Assembly: GCF_041435495.1 (NCBI RefSeq)
Contig: NZ_CP108644.1
Span: 5,441,501 to 5,505,500, forward strand
Direction: 5' to 3'
DNA length: 64,000 nt
From: Streptomyces sp. NBC_01116
Lineage (GTDB): Bacteria > Actinomycetota > Actinomycetes > Streptomycetales > Streptomycetaceae
Under the pieces are notes generated by a model that saw only the letters and a list, made by a program, of their open reading frames with translations, searched no databases and was not told the origin of the DNA. Position numbers and translations under genes: made by a program. Shown piece after piece: positions 40,206 to 47,561 of this stretch (positions are counted from its first letter, which is position 1; each line of letters begins with the position of its first letter).

Positions 40206-41351
40206 ATGAGCGACCAGCACAGCTTCGAAACCCTCGCCATCCACGCGGGGAACACCGCCGACCCCCTCACCGGCGCGGTGGTTCCGCCGATCTACCAGGT
40301 CTCCACGTACAAGCAGGACGGCGTGGGCGGGCTGCGCGGCGGCTATGAGTACAGCCGCAGCGCCAACCCGACCCGCACCGCGCTGGAGGAGAACCTCGCG
40401 GCCCTCGAAGGCGGCCGGCGCGGCCTCGCCTTCGCCTCCGGCCTCGCCGCCGAGGACTGCCTCCTGCGTACGCTGCTGACCCCCGGCGACCACGTGGTCA
40501 TCCCGAACGACGCCTACGGCGGCACGTTCCGGCTGTTCGCGAAGGTCGCCTCGCGGTGGGGCGTGGAGTTCTCGGTGGCCGACACCTCGGACGTGGCCGC
40601 CGTGCGGGTCGCGCTCACCCCGCGGACCAAGGCGGTCTGGGTGGAGACCCCGTCCAACCCGCTGCTCGGCATCACCGACATCGCCGCCGTGGCGCAGGTC
40701 GCCCGGCAGGCCGGGGCCCGCCTCGTCGTCGACAACACCTTCGCCTCGCCCTACCTCCAGCAGCCGCTGGCGCTCGGCGCGGACGTCGTCGTGCACTCCA
40801 CCACGAAGTACATGGGCGGCCACTCCGACGTCGTCGGCGGCGCGCTCGTCGTCAGCGACCCGGAACTCGCCGAGGAACTGGCCTACCACCAGAACGCCAT
40901 GGGCGCGGTCGCCGGACCCTTCGACGCCTGGCTCGTGCTGCGCGGCATCAAGACCCTCGCCGTCCGCATGGACCGGCACACCGAGAACGCCACCAAGGTC
41001 GCCGACCTGCTGACCCGGCACCCCAAGGTCTCCCAGGTCCTCTACCCGGGCCTGCCCGAGCACCCCGGCCACGAGGTCGCCGCCAAGCAGATGAAGGCCT
41101 TCGGCGGCATGGTGTCCTTCCGCGTCGCGGGCGGCGAGGAGGCGGCGGTCGAGGTCTGCAACCGGGCGAAGCTCTTCACGCTCGGCGAGTCCCTCGGCGG
41201 TGTGGAGTCCCTCCTGGAGCACCCGGGCCGGATGACGCACGCCTCCGCCGCCGGCTCCCCGCTGGAGGTCCCGGCCGACCTGGTGCGGCTCTCCGTCGGC
41301 ATCGAGAACGGCGACGACCTGATCGCCGACCTCACCCAGGCGCTGGGCTGA
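40206..41351 (+). CDS. metB: cystathionine gamma-synthase / gamma-lyase family PLP enzyme
   Basis: A 381-residue Cys/Met-metabolism PLP enzyme. Motifs: ETLAIHAGNTADPLTGAVVPPIYQVSTYKQD, GYEYSRSANPTRTALEENLAALEGG, FASGLAAEDCLL (phosphate site), NDAYGGTFRLF, WVETPSNPLLGITDI, VDNTFASPYLQQPLALGADVVVHSTTKYMGGHSDVVGG with the PLP lysine, and LGESLGGVESLLEHPGRMTHAS. Sequence resembles actinobacterial MetB, which joins O-acylhomoserine and cysteine; the related gamma-lyase reaction cannot be excluded. It is followed by a triplicated 19-bp tail and a terminator. Confidence 0.93.
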   Translation: MSDQHSFETLAIHAGNTADPLTGAVVPPIYQVSTYKQDGVGGLRGGYEYSRSANPTRTALEENLAALEGGRRGLAFASGLAAEDCLLRTLLTPGDHVVIPNDAYGGTFRLFAKVASRWGVEFSVADTSDVAAVRVALTPRTKAVWVETPSNPLLGITDIAAVAQVARQAGARLVVDNTFASPYLQQPLALGADVVVHSTTKYMGGHSDVVGGALVVSDPELAEELAYHQNAMGAVAGPFDAWLVLRGIKTLAVRMDRHTENATKVADLLTRHPKVSQVLYPGLPEHPGHEVAAKQMKAFGGMVSFRVAGGEEAAVEVCNRAKLFTLGESLGGVESLLEHPGRMTHASAAGSPLEVPADLVRLSVGIENGDDLIADLTQALG

Positions 41352-41398
41352 TCCGGCAGAGGTGAGCCGATCCGGCAGAGCTGGGCTGATCCGGCAGA
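41345..41398 (+). repeat. 19-bp triplicate at the metB stop codon
   Basis: Three copies of a unit containing GATCCGGCAGA start at 41350, 41369 and 41388 (period 19). The first overlaps the stop, and each copy repeats the GCTGA- or GCCGA-type context, so slipped duplication of the gene's end is likely. Confidence 0.8.
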
Positions 41399-41407
41399 AG
41401 TGAAGAG

Positions 41408-41438
41408 GGGCGCCCGCCGGAAGAACCGGTGGGCGCCC
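41408..41438. terminator. bidirectional terminator
   Basis: Thirteen-bp stem with one G-T pair (41408-41420/41426-41438), loop AAGAA, between convergent metB and the DUF1059 gene. Confidence 0.85.
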
Positions 41439-41446
41439 GTCAGGTG

Positions 41447-41638
41447 TCAGACGCCCACCTTCTCGTCCTCCAGCATGCCCCTGACCTGCTCCCGCAGCGC
41501 GGGGTTGTTCTCGTGCCCATGGACCGACGCGGCGTGCTCGCTCGCGGCCCGGACGACCTCGTCCTCCTCACCGGCGATGGTGAGGGTGCAGTTCGTCTCG
41601 CTCGGATAGTTGCGGCAGTCCGCGACCTTCCTGGTCAT
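41447..41638 (-). CDS. DUF1059 domain-containing small protein
   Basis: A 63-residue protein: MTRKVADCRNYPSETNCTLTIAGEEDEVVRAASEHAASVHGHENNPALREQVRGMLEDEKVGV. The DCR...C..T.AG pattern and the H(A)xxxHG segment with conserved Cys and His residues match DUF1059, a small single-domain family of unknown function that may bind metal. AGGAGG is 5 nt upstream of ATG 41638. Monocistronic between two terminators. Confidence 0.88.
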   Translation of the reverse strand: MTRKVADCRNYPSETNCTLTIAGEEDEVVRAASEHAASVHGHENNPALREQVRGMLEDEKVGV

Positions 41639-41701
41639 CACGGCCTCCTCGGCTCGTTCGACCCCTCCAGCGTAGGCGCGTCGTCCCCGGACCCCAACGG
41701 C

Positions 41702-41959
41702 TCACCAGCCCTCCAACGGGGGAGTGACCTGCGCCGGCTCGGTCTCCCACGGCTGCTCGACCCCGGCCCAGACGAGGAACGCCGCGAACGCCACGGCCAG
41801 CAGCCAGCCCGCCGTCCGCCGCACCGCCCGGCGCAGCCGCAGCCGGCGCCCGCCGTGCCGTACCGCCCGCACGGCCAGGTCCGGCGGCAGGACCGGGTGC
41901 GGGCCGTCCAGCATCCTGCGGACCTGCTCCTCGCGCGGGTCCCGGCGGTCGCCGCTCAC
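41702..41959 (-). CDS. small single-pass membrane protein, partner of the sigma-like gene
   Basis: An 85-residue protein: a soluble N-terminus (SGDRRDPREEQVRRMLDGPHPVLPPDLAVRAVRHGGRRLRLRRAVRR), one helix at about residues 50-66 (TAGWLLAVAFAAFLVWAG) and an outside tail (VEQPWETEPAQVTPPLEGW). GTG 41959 overlaps the stop of the upstream sigma-like gene by 4 nt, so the two are translationally coupled. An anti-sigma-like or anchoring role is inferred only from the arrangement; no zinc-finger (HxxxCxxC) motif is present. Confidence 0.75.
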   Translation of the reverse strand: MSGDRRDPREEQVRRMLDGPHPVLPPDLAVRAVRHGGRRLRLRRAVRRTAGWLLAVAFAAFLVWAGVEQPWETEPAQVTPPLEGW

Positions 41960-42480
41960 GGTGCCGCCCGGGAGCCCGGCGCCCGCCGCGGCCCGGCCGC
42001 ACGGTGCGCGGCCGCCGGACCCGGACCGGCGGCGCGCCTCGGCGCGCGCAGCGCCGCCACCGCCCGGGCGCACACCGCGCGGACCCGGTCGCCCGGCAGC
42101 CCGAGCAGCGCCGCCGTCTGCTCCTCGCCGACCTCCTCGTACAGCCGCAGGACGAGGACGAGCCGCTCGATCGGGGTCAGCCGGTCCAGCGGACCGCCGC
42201 GCGGCCGCTGGTGGCGCCGGGCCTCCCGGGCGAACCGGAGGGCCAGCTCCCGGCGGGCCAGATCGTAGGGGTCACCGCCGCGCAGCCCGTCCCAGCCGGC
42301 GTACGTACGGGCGAGCGCCGCGTGCAGCAGTCGCTCGGCCCGCTCGTACGCGCCCGGCGGGTGCGACGGTTCGCCGGTGAGCAGCGTCGCCGTGTGCAGC
42401 AGACGTCCGCCCGCGCCCGCCACGAAGGCCTCGAACTCCAGGGCGCGGAGCCGGTCCCGGTGGGTAGCCCGCTCTGCCAT
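41956..42480 (-). CDS. sigma factor-like protein (sigma-70 region 4 type)
   Basis: A 174-residue protein resembling SigE-type ECF factors. The N-terminal part (LRALEFEAFVAGAGGRLLHTATLLTGEPSHPPGAYERAERLLHAALARTYAGWDGL) is like a reduced region 2, and residues about 105-150 form region 4 (LDRLTPIERLVLVLRLYEEVGEEQTAALLGLPGDRVRAVCARAVAALR). The tail is Ala/Pro/Arg-rich. The region 2 core that binds -10 DNA is poorly conserved, so it may be a degenerate sigma or a regulator. Start at ATG 42480; ATG 42489 would add three residues. Coupled to the membrane protein downstream. Confidence 0.8.
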   Translation of the reverse strand: MAERATHRDRLRALEFEAFVAGAGGRLLHTATLLTGEPSHPPGAYERAERLLHAALARTYAGWDGLRGGDPYDLARRELALRFAREARRHQRPRGGPLDRLTPIERLVLVLRLYEEVGEEQTAALLGLPGDRVRAVCARAVAALRAPRRAAGPGPAAAHRAAGPRRAPGSRAAP

Positions 42481-42584
42481 GGACCACATACGAGCCCCGG
42501 CGCACCGCCCCGGTCAAGAGCCCGGACACGGCGGGTGCGGGGAAGCGCGCCCGAGAGGGGCCGGGTCCGCGAACTCGTGGCCTA

Positions 42585-42649
42585 CCGGCGGAACGGCGGG
42601 CGGGGCGGGAAGGCATCATGCCTTCCCGCCCCGCCCGCCGTTCCGCCGG
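42585..42649. terminator. 32-bp perfect inverted repeat, terminator
   Basis: Arms 42585-42616 and 42618-42649 are perfectly complementary around one central C. It lies 9 bp after the PRC-barrel gene stop on the minus strand and 105 bp upstream of the sigma-like start, so it would block read-through into that gene. The stem is far longer than needed for termination. Confidence 0.85.
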
Positions 42650-42657
42650 GCGTCGTG

Positions 42658-43011
42658 TCAGACGCGGCGGTGGCGGCCGTAGTACTCGCCGGTCGTGCGG
42701 TGGAAGTCCGCGTCACCGATGTGCTTGTCCTTGTCGAATTCCGGAGAGTCCTTGACCTGGTCCTTCGTGAGGTCGATGTAGACCTTCTTCTCGTCGCTGT
42801 CGATCCGGCTCACGGTGCCCGCCGGGAGCAGAACGTGCTTGCCGAAGATCCATACGCCGGTGTCGACCACCAGATATGAGGACGTGACATCGTCGGAGTG
42901 CTTGTCGACCTTGCCGATGCTGCCGTCCGTGGCCTCGACCTTGTAGCCGATCAGATCGGTACCGGCGGTGTGGCCGACATTCGGCTGGTAGCCCCACAGG
43001 TTCTCGCTCAT
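42658..43011 (-). CDS. PRC-barrel domain protein
   Basis: A 117-residue soluble protein with a PRC-barrel at about residues 12-75 (TAGTDLIGYKVEATDGSIGKVDKHSDDVTSSYLVVDTGVWIFGKHVLLPAGTVSRIDSDEKKVYIDLTKDQVKDSPEFD), ending in a His/Arg-rich tail (DFHRTTGEYYGRHRRV). Such proteins are commonly induced by osmotic or sigma-B-type stress in streptomycetes. It is divergent from a small membrane protein, DUF3618 and DUF4235 cluster. Molecular role unknown. Confidence 0.88.
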   Translation of the reverse strand: MSENLWGYQPNVGHTAGTDLIGYKVEATDGSIGKVDKHSDDVTSSYLVVDTGVWIFGKHVLLPAGTVSRIDSDEKKVYIDLTKDQVKDSPEFDKDKHIGDADFHRTTGEYYGRHRRV

Positions 43012-43343
43012 GGAAATTCCTTCGTTCGTATGGATGAGGAATGAACGTATTCAGGGTGGCCGTCAGGGCGGCGCTCGAATCGGGTTCGCTCTTCAGTCCC
43101 GTCCCGCCCGGCGATCCGCCCTTTGCCTCAGCAACCGCTGGTCAGCTCCTGCCCCGGACCATCCGGCATACGCACACGGAATCGGTTGTTTTCCCGCCCG
43201 ATTTCAGGGAAGCCGTGCAACCTGCGCCATGTCGGTCCACGAGCCTCGTCGATTTACTCCGGCGCCCAGGACTGTTCCGTATCGAGGCTTACCTTTCCCG
43301 ATGCCGGGCACACGGACGAACACGAATCGAAGGAGTAAATCCC
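43012..43343. other. divergent regulatory region of the stress-type cluster
   Basis: No gene supported. It must hold promoters for the PRC-barrel gene (leftward) and the small membrane protein (rightward; AAGGAG at 43330-43335). GC content is visibly lower than its surroundings around 43140-43210. A clear GTTT-N15-GGGTAT sigma-B site was not found. Confidence 0.5.
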
Positions 43344-43517
43344 ATGCTGGGTATAGCAGCCGCAGTACTGTTCTTCGTCGCATTCCTCATCAACGCCGCC
43401 GACATTTCCACCAACGACGTGTTCGCGTCGGGCAATGTGATGCTGCTCGGCCTCGCGCTCCTCGCGCTGCACGTCGCGGGCGTGGGAAGCCGGATCGGCG
43501 GTTCGCGCAAGCGCTGA
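43344..43517 (+). CDS. small hydrophobic membrane protein
   Basis: A 57-residue protein with two hydrophobic helices (LGIAAAVLFFVAFLINAA and NVMLLGLALLALHVAGVG) and a basic C-terminus (SRIGGSRKR), separated by DISTNDVFASG. AAGGAG at 43330-43335 is 8 nt upstream of ATG 43344. Similar short proteins accompany stress and envelope genes in streptomycetes. Function unknown. Confidence 0.75.
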   Translation: MLGIAAAVLFFVAFLINAADISTNDVFASGNVMLLGLALLALHVAGVGSRIGGSRKR

Positions 43518-43587
43518 GCCACCCGCAGGCGCCCAGGCCCCGGCTCCGGGCCCAAGGAGAAGGCACACCGATGGAGAAGGCACACCG

Positions 43588-44100
43588 ATGAACGACGCAT
43601 CGCAGAACGACACGGACACGCCCACCCCTGAGGAACTGCGCCACCGGGTGGAGCGAACGCGCGACAAGGTCGGGCAGACCGTCGAGGCGCTCGCGGCGAA
43701 GGCCGACCTCGACGGAGAGGCGAAGGCCGACCTCAAGGGTCAGGCGAAGGACCTCACGGAGCAGGCCAAGGACACGGTCGCCACGGTGAGGGAGCGGGCG
43801 GCCGGGAAGGCCGGGACGGCAACCGGCCGTGTGCGCCACCTGACGGAGCAGACCGCGCGGCGGGTGAAGGACAGGACACCCGACGCCGTGCTGGAAGAGA
43901 CCGCGCGCGTCACCGCGCGGCTGCGTGAGCGCACGGCGCGCGCCGGTCGGTACGCGGCGGTGAAGGCTCCCGATCCTCTGCGGGACGGGGCGGAGCGAGC
44001 CGCGACGGCTGTCCGCGCCCACCGCGCCCCGCTCCTCACGGGCAGCGCCCTGCTGGTCGCCTTCCTGCTGGTACGCCGCAGCCGTGGACGCACCCGATGA
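43588..44100 (+). CDS. DUF3618 domain-containing protein
   Basis: A 170-residue protein. Residues about 12-50 are the DUF3618 segment (TPEELRHRVERTRDKVGQTVEALAAKADL), then a long polar, alpha-helical, late-embryogenesis-like stretch (GEAKADLKGQAKDLTEQAKDTVATVRERAAGKAG), and one C-terminal helix (APLLTGSALLVAFLLV) followed by RRSRGRTR. It would be a membrane-anchored coiled structure. ATG 43588 has GGAGAAGG upstream; the last 4 nt overlap the DUF4235 gene. Confidence 0.88.
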   Translation: MNDASQNDTDTPTPEELRHRVERTRDKVGQTVEALAAKADLDGEAKADLKGQAKDLTEQAKDTVATVRERAAGKAGTATGRVRHLTEQTARRVKDRTPDAVLEETARVTARLRERTARAGRYAAVKAPDPLRDGAERAATAVRAHRAPLLTGSALLVAFLLVRRSRGRTR

Positions 44101-44363
44101 AGGCGTCCAAGATCGCCTACAGGCCGGTCGGCCTGGTCCTGGGTGCTGTCAGCGGGATGATCGCGGGCGCCGCCTTCAAGCAGACGTGGAAGCTCATCGA
44201 GGGCGAGGGCGATGCGCCCGACGCCCTCGACGAGGGCCGCCCGTGGCGGCAGATCCTTCTCGCCGCCGCCGTGCAGGGGGCGATCTTCTCCGTGGTCAAG
44301 GCCGCCGTCGAGCGCTCGGGTGCGCAGGCGACCAGGCGCTTCACGGGCACCTGGCCGGCGTGA
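44097..44363 (+). CDS. DUF4235 domain-containing membrane protein
   Basis: An 88-residue protein with two helices: YRPVGLVLGAVSGMIAGAAFKQTWKLI and ILLAAAVQGAIFSVVKAAVERSGA. The GxxxGxxxxxxF-K-W and AAxxGAxxxxxKAAVxR patterns are DUF4235. The ATG is inside the stop of the DUF3618 gene (ATGA), and the two families commonly co-occur, so they are likely to act together at the membrane. Function unknown. Confidence 0.9.
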   Translation: MKASKIAYRPVGLVLGAVSGMIAGAAFKQTWKLIEGEGDAPDALDEGRPWRQILLAAAVQGAIFSVVKAAVERSGAQATRRFTGTWPA

Positions 44364-44406
44364 CCCCGGGGGCAGGCCCCCGGGGCCGACCGCCGCCCGC
44401 GCCCCG

Positions 44407-44937
44407 TCAGTCGGACTGCGGCGGCTGGTACGCGGCCTGCCGGGCCGCCAACGACCCGTTGAAACGGGTGAGCAGGGCGCAGAACGTGTCCCGCTCCTCC
44501 TGCGACCAGCCGTCCGTCACCTGGGACATCAGCTCGCGCCGCGAGGCCCGGACCTCTTCCAGCCGGGCCTGACCGCGCGGCGAGAGCTGGAGCACCACGG
44601 CCCGGCCGTCCTCCGGATGCGAAGTCCGCTTCACCAGACCGGTGTCGACGAGCGGCGCGACCTGCCGCGTCACCGTCGAGGAGTCGATGCCCATTCCGGC
44701 CGCCAGCGCCTTGACGCCCATCGGACCTTCCCGGTCGAGCCGGTTCAGCAGCAGGTACGCCGCCCGGTCCATCGAGTTGCGGACCTGGCCGACACCGCCG
44801 AGGCGGGTCTGCTCGGCACGGCGGGCGAAGACCGCCACCTGGTGCTGGAGGGAGTCCAGCAGGCGGTCGGGGCCCGGGTGTTCGGGGACGGCGCCCCCGG
44901 AAGGAGACGCAGCAGTCGTCATGTCCTGAGGGGGCAT
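44407..44937 (-). CDS. MarR family transcriptional regulator
   Basis: A 176-residue MarR regulator: winged HTH with AAYLLLNRLDREGPMGVKALAAGMGIDSSTVTRQVAPLVDTGLVKRTSHPEDGRAVVLQLSPRGQARLEEV, flanked by dimerisation helices. Start at ATG 44937; ATG 44922 (MTTAAS) is an alternative closer to an AGGA. Divergent from ilvA with two dyads between. A possible target is ilvA or its own gene; ligand unknown. Confidence 0.92.
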   Translation of the reverse strand: MPPQDMTTAASPSGGAVPEHPGPDRLLDSLQHQVAVFARRAEQTRLGGVGQVRNSMDRAAYLLLNRLDREGPMGVKALAAGMGIDSSTVTRQVAPLVDTGLVKRTSHPEDGRAVVLQLSPRGQARLEEVRASRRELMSQVTDGWSQEERDTFCALLTRFNGSLAARQAAYQPPQSD

Positions 44938-44982
44938 GGCCGGGGGCTCTCTTCGTGCGGTGTCGGATGGGTGGGGGACAGA

Positions 44983-45042
44983 GTACGCGGCCCCGGGGCA
45001 ACGCGTACCAGTGCCGCACAAACCTGCGGACACCACCGCAGG
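44983..45042. promoter_or_regulatory. two dyads in the MarR/ilvA divergent region
   Basis: GTACGCG-N12-CGCGTAC (arms 44983-44989 and 45002-45008) and CCTGCGG-N6-CCGCAGG (45023-45029 and 45036-45042), both perfect 7-bp arms, placed where MarR dimers usually bind. Confidence 0.5.
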
Positions 45043-45108
45043 CCCACCACCGAGGGCCGCCATGAGACGAGTCTGCCGCGCACGGGCGGAGCTGCAAGAC
45101 TTGCGGAC

Positions 45109-46338
45109 ATGAGCTTCCGCGCGACCGCCCGCCACCCGGCCCTGATCCTCGACGACGTCCGGGGCGCGCAGAAGATGCTGTCCGGGGTGGCGCGGGTGAC
45201 CGCACTGGAGGGCAGCCGGCATCTGACCGAGCTGGTCGGCGCCCCGGTCCACCTCAAGTGCGAGAACCTCCAGCGCACCGGCTCCTTCAAGCTGCGCGGG
45301 GCCTACGTCCGGATCTCCGGCCTCACCCCGGTGGAACGGGCGGGCGGGGTGGTGGCCGCCAGCGCCGGGAACCACGCCCAGGGCGTCGCGCTGGCCTCGT
45401 CCCTCCTCGGCGTGCGCTCCACGGTCTTCATGCCCGTCGGGGCGCCGCTGCCCAAGGTCGCCGCGACCCGGGAGTACGGGGCCGAGGTGCGGCTGCACGG
45501 CCAGGTCGTCGACGAGACCCTCGCCGCCGCCCAGCGGTACGCGGAGGAGACCGGCGCGGTCTTCATCCACCCCTTCGACCACCCCGACATCATCGCGGGC
45601 CAGGGCACCGTCGGGCTGGAGATCCTGGAGCAGTGCCCCGAGGTCCGCACGATCGTCCTCGGCATCGGCGGCGGCGGCTTCGCCGCGGGCGTCGCCGTCG
45701 CGGTGAAGGCCCTGCGCCCCGACGTCCGCATCGTCGGCGTCCAGGCCGAGGGCGCCGCCTGCTACCCGCCCTCCCTGGCCGCCGGGCACCCCGTCTCGCT
45801 CGACTCCCCGGCCACGATGGCCGACGGCATCAAGGTGGGCCGGCCCGGCGACGTACCGTACCGGCTGATCGAGGAGCTGGTCGACGAGGTCCGCACGGTC
45901 ACCGAGGACGAGCTGTCCAGCGCGCTGCTGCTCTGCCTGGAACGCGCCAAGCTGGTCGTCGAACCGGCCGGGGCCAGCCCGGTGGCCGCGCTGCTCAGCG
46001 ACCCGAAGGCGTTCCGGGGGCCGGTGGTGGCCGTGCTGTCCGGCGGCAACGTCGACCCGCTGCTGATGCAGCGCATCCTGCGGCACGGGATGTCCGCCGC
46101 GGGCCGCTACCTGAGCCTGCGGCTGCGCCTCACCGACCGCCCGGGAGCGCTGGCCGCCCTGCTGGCCGCGCTCACCGTGGCCGACGCCAACGTCCTCGAC
46201 ATCAGCCATGTGCGCACCGACCCGCGCCTCGGCCTGACCGAGGCGGAGGTCGACCTGCACCTGGAGACGAAGGGGCCGCAGCACTGCGCGGAGGTCGAGT
46301 CGGCGCTGCGGTCGGCGGGCTTCCGGGTGATGGGCTGA
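45109..46338 (+). CDS. ilvA: threonine ammonia-lyase
   Basis: A 409-residue PLP-dependent threonine dehydratase, forming 2-oxobutanoate and ammonia. Motifs: VHLKCENLQRTGSFKLRGAY with the PLP lysine, VVAASAGNHAQGVALAS, IIAGQGTVGLEIL, VLGIGGGGFAAGVA (phosphate cup), ADGIKVGRPGD, and SGGNVDPLL. The C-terminal 75 residues form a single ACT-like domain (LRLTDRPGALAALLAALTVADANVLDISH), as in the shorter actinobacterial enzymes. It can serve isoleucine synthesis or threonine degradation. AAGACT (45096-45101) lies 7 nt from the ATG, a possible leaderless promoter. Confidence 0.94.
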   Translation: MSFRATARHPALILDDVRGAQKMLSGVARVTALEGSRHLTELVGAPVHLKCENLQRTGSFKLRGAYVRISGLTPVERAGGVVAASAGNHAQGVALASSLLGVRSTVFMPVGAPLPKVAATREYGAEVRLHGQVVDETLAAAQRYAEETGAVFIHPFDHPDIIAGQGTVGLEILEQCPEVRTIVLGIGGGGFAAGVAVAVKALRPDVRIVGVQAEGAACYPPSLAAGHPVSLDSPATMADGIKVGRPGDVPYRLIEELVDEVRTVTEDELSSALLLCLERAKLVVEPAGASPVAALLSDPKAFRGPVVAVLSGGNVDPLLMQRILRHGMSAAGRYLSLRLRLTDRPGALAALLAALTVADANVLDISHVRTDPRLGLTEAEVDLHLETKGPQHCAEVESALRSAGFRVMG

Positions 46339-46469
46339 GGAGCCCGCCCGGGCGGACTCCTCGCATGTGCCCGCGCGGGCGGTCCCGACGCATGGGTCCG
46401 CGCGGGCCGGTCCCGTCGCGTGCCGCCGGGCATCCGGGATGTGCCCGTTCACCGGGCGGCTTCGGCCCA

Positions 46470-46485
46470 CCGATCCTAGGATCGG
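46470..46485 (+). promoter_or_regulatory. 16-bp palindrome over the -10 of the ABC exporter operon
   Basis: CCGATCCTAGGATCGG is a perfect palindrome and contains TAGGAT (46477-46482), a good -10, 54-70 bp upstream of ATG 46539. A repressor bound here would block the operon. Confidence 0.45.
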
Positions 46486-46538
46486 ACCGGAAGGCCGCCA
46501 CCGGCGACACCATCCGCGAGTGACGGGGGAGTCCCTCC

Positions 46539-47561
46539 ATGCCAGGTGCGATCCATGCCGAAGGTCTGGTGAAGACCTTCGGCGACGTACGTGCCCTCGA
46601 CGGCGTCGACCTCGACGTCCCCGAGGGCACGGTCCTCGGACTGCTCGGGCCCAACGGCGCGGGCAAGACCACCGCCGTACGGGTGCTGACCACGCTGCTG
46701 CGCCCGGACAGCGGCACGGCCTTCGTGGCCGGGATCGACGTACTGAAGAAGCCCAACGAGGTACGCCGCTCGATCGGGCTCTCCGGTCAGTTCGCCGCGG
46801 TCGACGAGTATCTGACCGGCCGGGAGAACCTCCGGATGGTGGGGCAGCTCTACCAGCTGAGCGCCCGGGACGCGAAGGCGCGGGCGGGCGTCCTGCTGGA
46901 CCGGTTCAACCTCGGCGACGCCGCCGACCGCACCGCGAAGACGTACTCCGGCGGTATGCGGCGGCGCCTCGACCTCGCGGCGGCGCTCGTCGTCTCGCCG
47001 CCCGTGATGTTCATGGACGAGCCGACGACCGGTCTCGACCCGCGCAACCGGCAGCAGCTCTGGGACGTGATCGAGGATCTGGTGGCGGGCGGCACGACCC
47101 TGCTGCTGACCACGCAGTATCTGGAGGAGGCCGACCGCCTCGCCCACGACATCTGCGTCATCGACCACGGCAAGGTCATCGCCCGCGGGACCTCCGACCA
47201 GCTCAAGGCCCGCACCGGCGGCGAGCGCGTCGAGGTCGTCGTGCACCGCCCGGACGAGATCGAGCGCGCCCGGTCCGTGCTGACCACCCTCGGCAAGGGC
47301 GAGGTCACCGTCGCCCAGCTCTCCCGGAAACTGACCGTCCCGGTCAGCGGCGGGGCCAAACTGCTGGCCGAGATCATCCGCGACCTGGACGCGCAGGGCG
47401 TGGAGATCGACGACATCGCCCTGCGCAGGCCCACCCTGGACGACGTCTTCCTCTCCCTCACCGGCCATGCGGCCGAGGCGCACGAGAACGGTGACGAGGA
47501 GGCCGACGGCGCGGAAGCGGAACGTTTCCGCGACTCCCGGAGCAAGGAGGACACCCCGTGA
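46539..47561 (+). CDS. ABC transporter ATP-binding protein, DrrA-type
   Basis: A 340-residue nucleotide-binding protein. Walker A GLLGPNGAGKTT, Q-loop LSGQFAAVD, signature YSGGMRRRLDLAAALV, Walker B VMFMDEPTTGLD, H-loop LLTTQYLEEAD, then the DrrA C-terminal domain (VEVVVHRPDEIERARSVL, RPTLDDVFLSLTGHAAEA). This is the daunorubicin-resistance exporter type, in which two copies pair with two DrrB-like permeases. GGGGGAG 8 nt before ATG 46539. It overlaps the permease gene by 4 nt (GTGA). Confidence 0.96.
   Translation: MPGAIHAEGLVKTFGDVRALDGVDLDVPEGTVLGLLGPNGAGKTTAVRVLTTLLRPDSGTAFVAGIDVLKKPNEVRRSIGLSGQFAAVDEYLTGRENLRMVGQLYQLSARDAKARAGVLLDRFNLGDAADRTAKTYSGGMRRRLDLAAALVVSPPVMFMDEPTTGLDPRNRQQLWDVIEDLVAGGTTLLLTTQYLEEADRLAHDICVIDHGKVIARGTSDQLKARTGGERVEVVVHRPDEIERARSVLTTLGKGEVTVAQLSRKLTVPVSGGAKLLAEIIRDLDAQGVEIDDIALRRPTLDDVFLSLTGHAAEAHENGDEEADGAEAERFRDSRSKEDTP

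Noticed and set aside
46340..46460. Repeated GCATG-type segments after ilvA as a terminator
   Set aside because: Several imperfect GGGCxG repeats, but no convincing stem could be built.
44407..46470. 687-codon minus frame joining MarR and an antisense of ilvA
   Set aside because: Only the last 176 codons are MarR; the upstream part is antisense to ilvA, so the start was moved to 44937.
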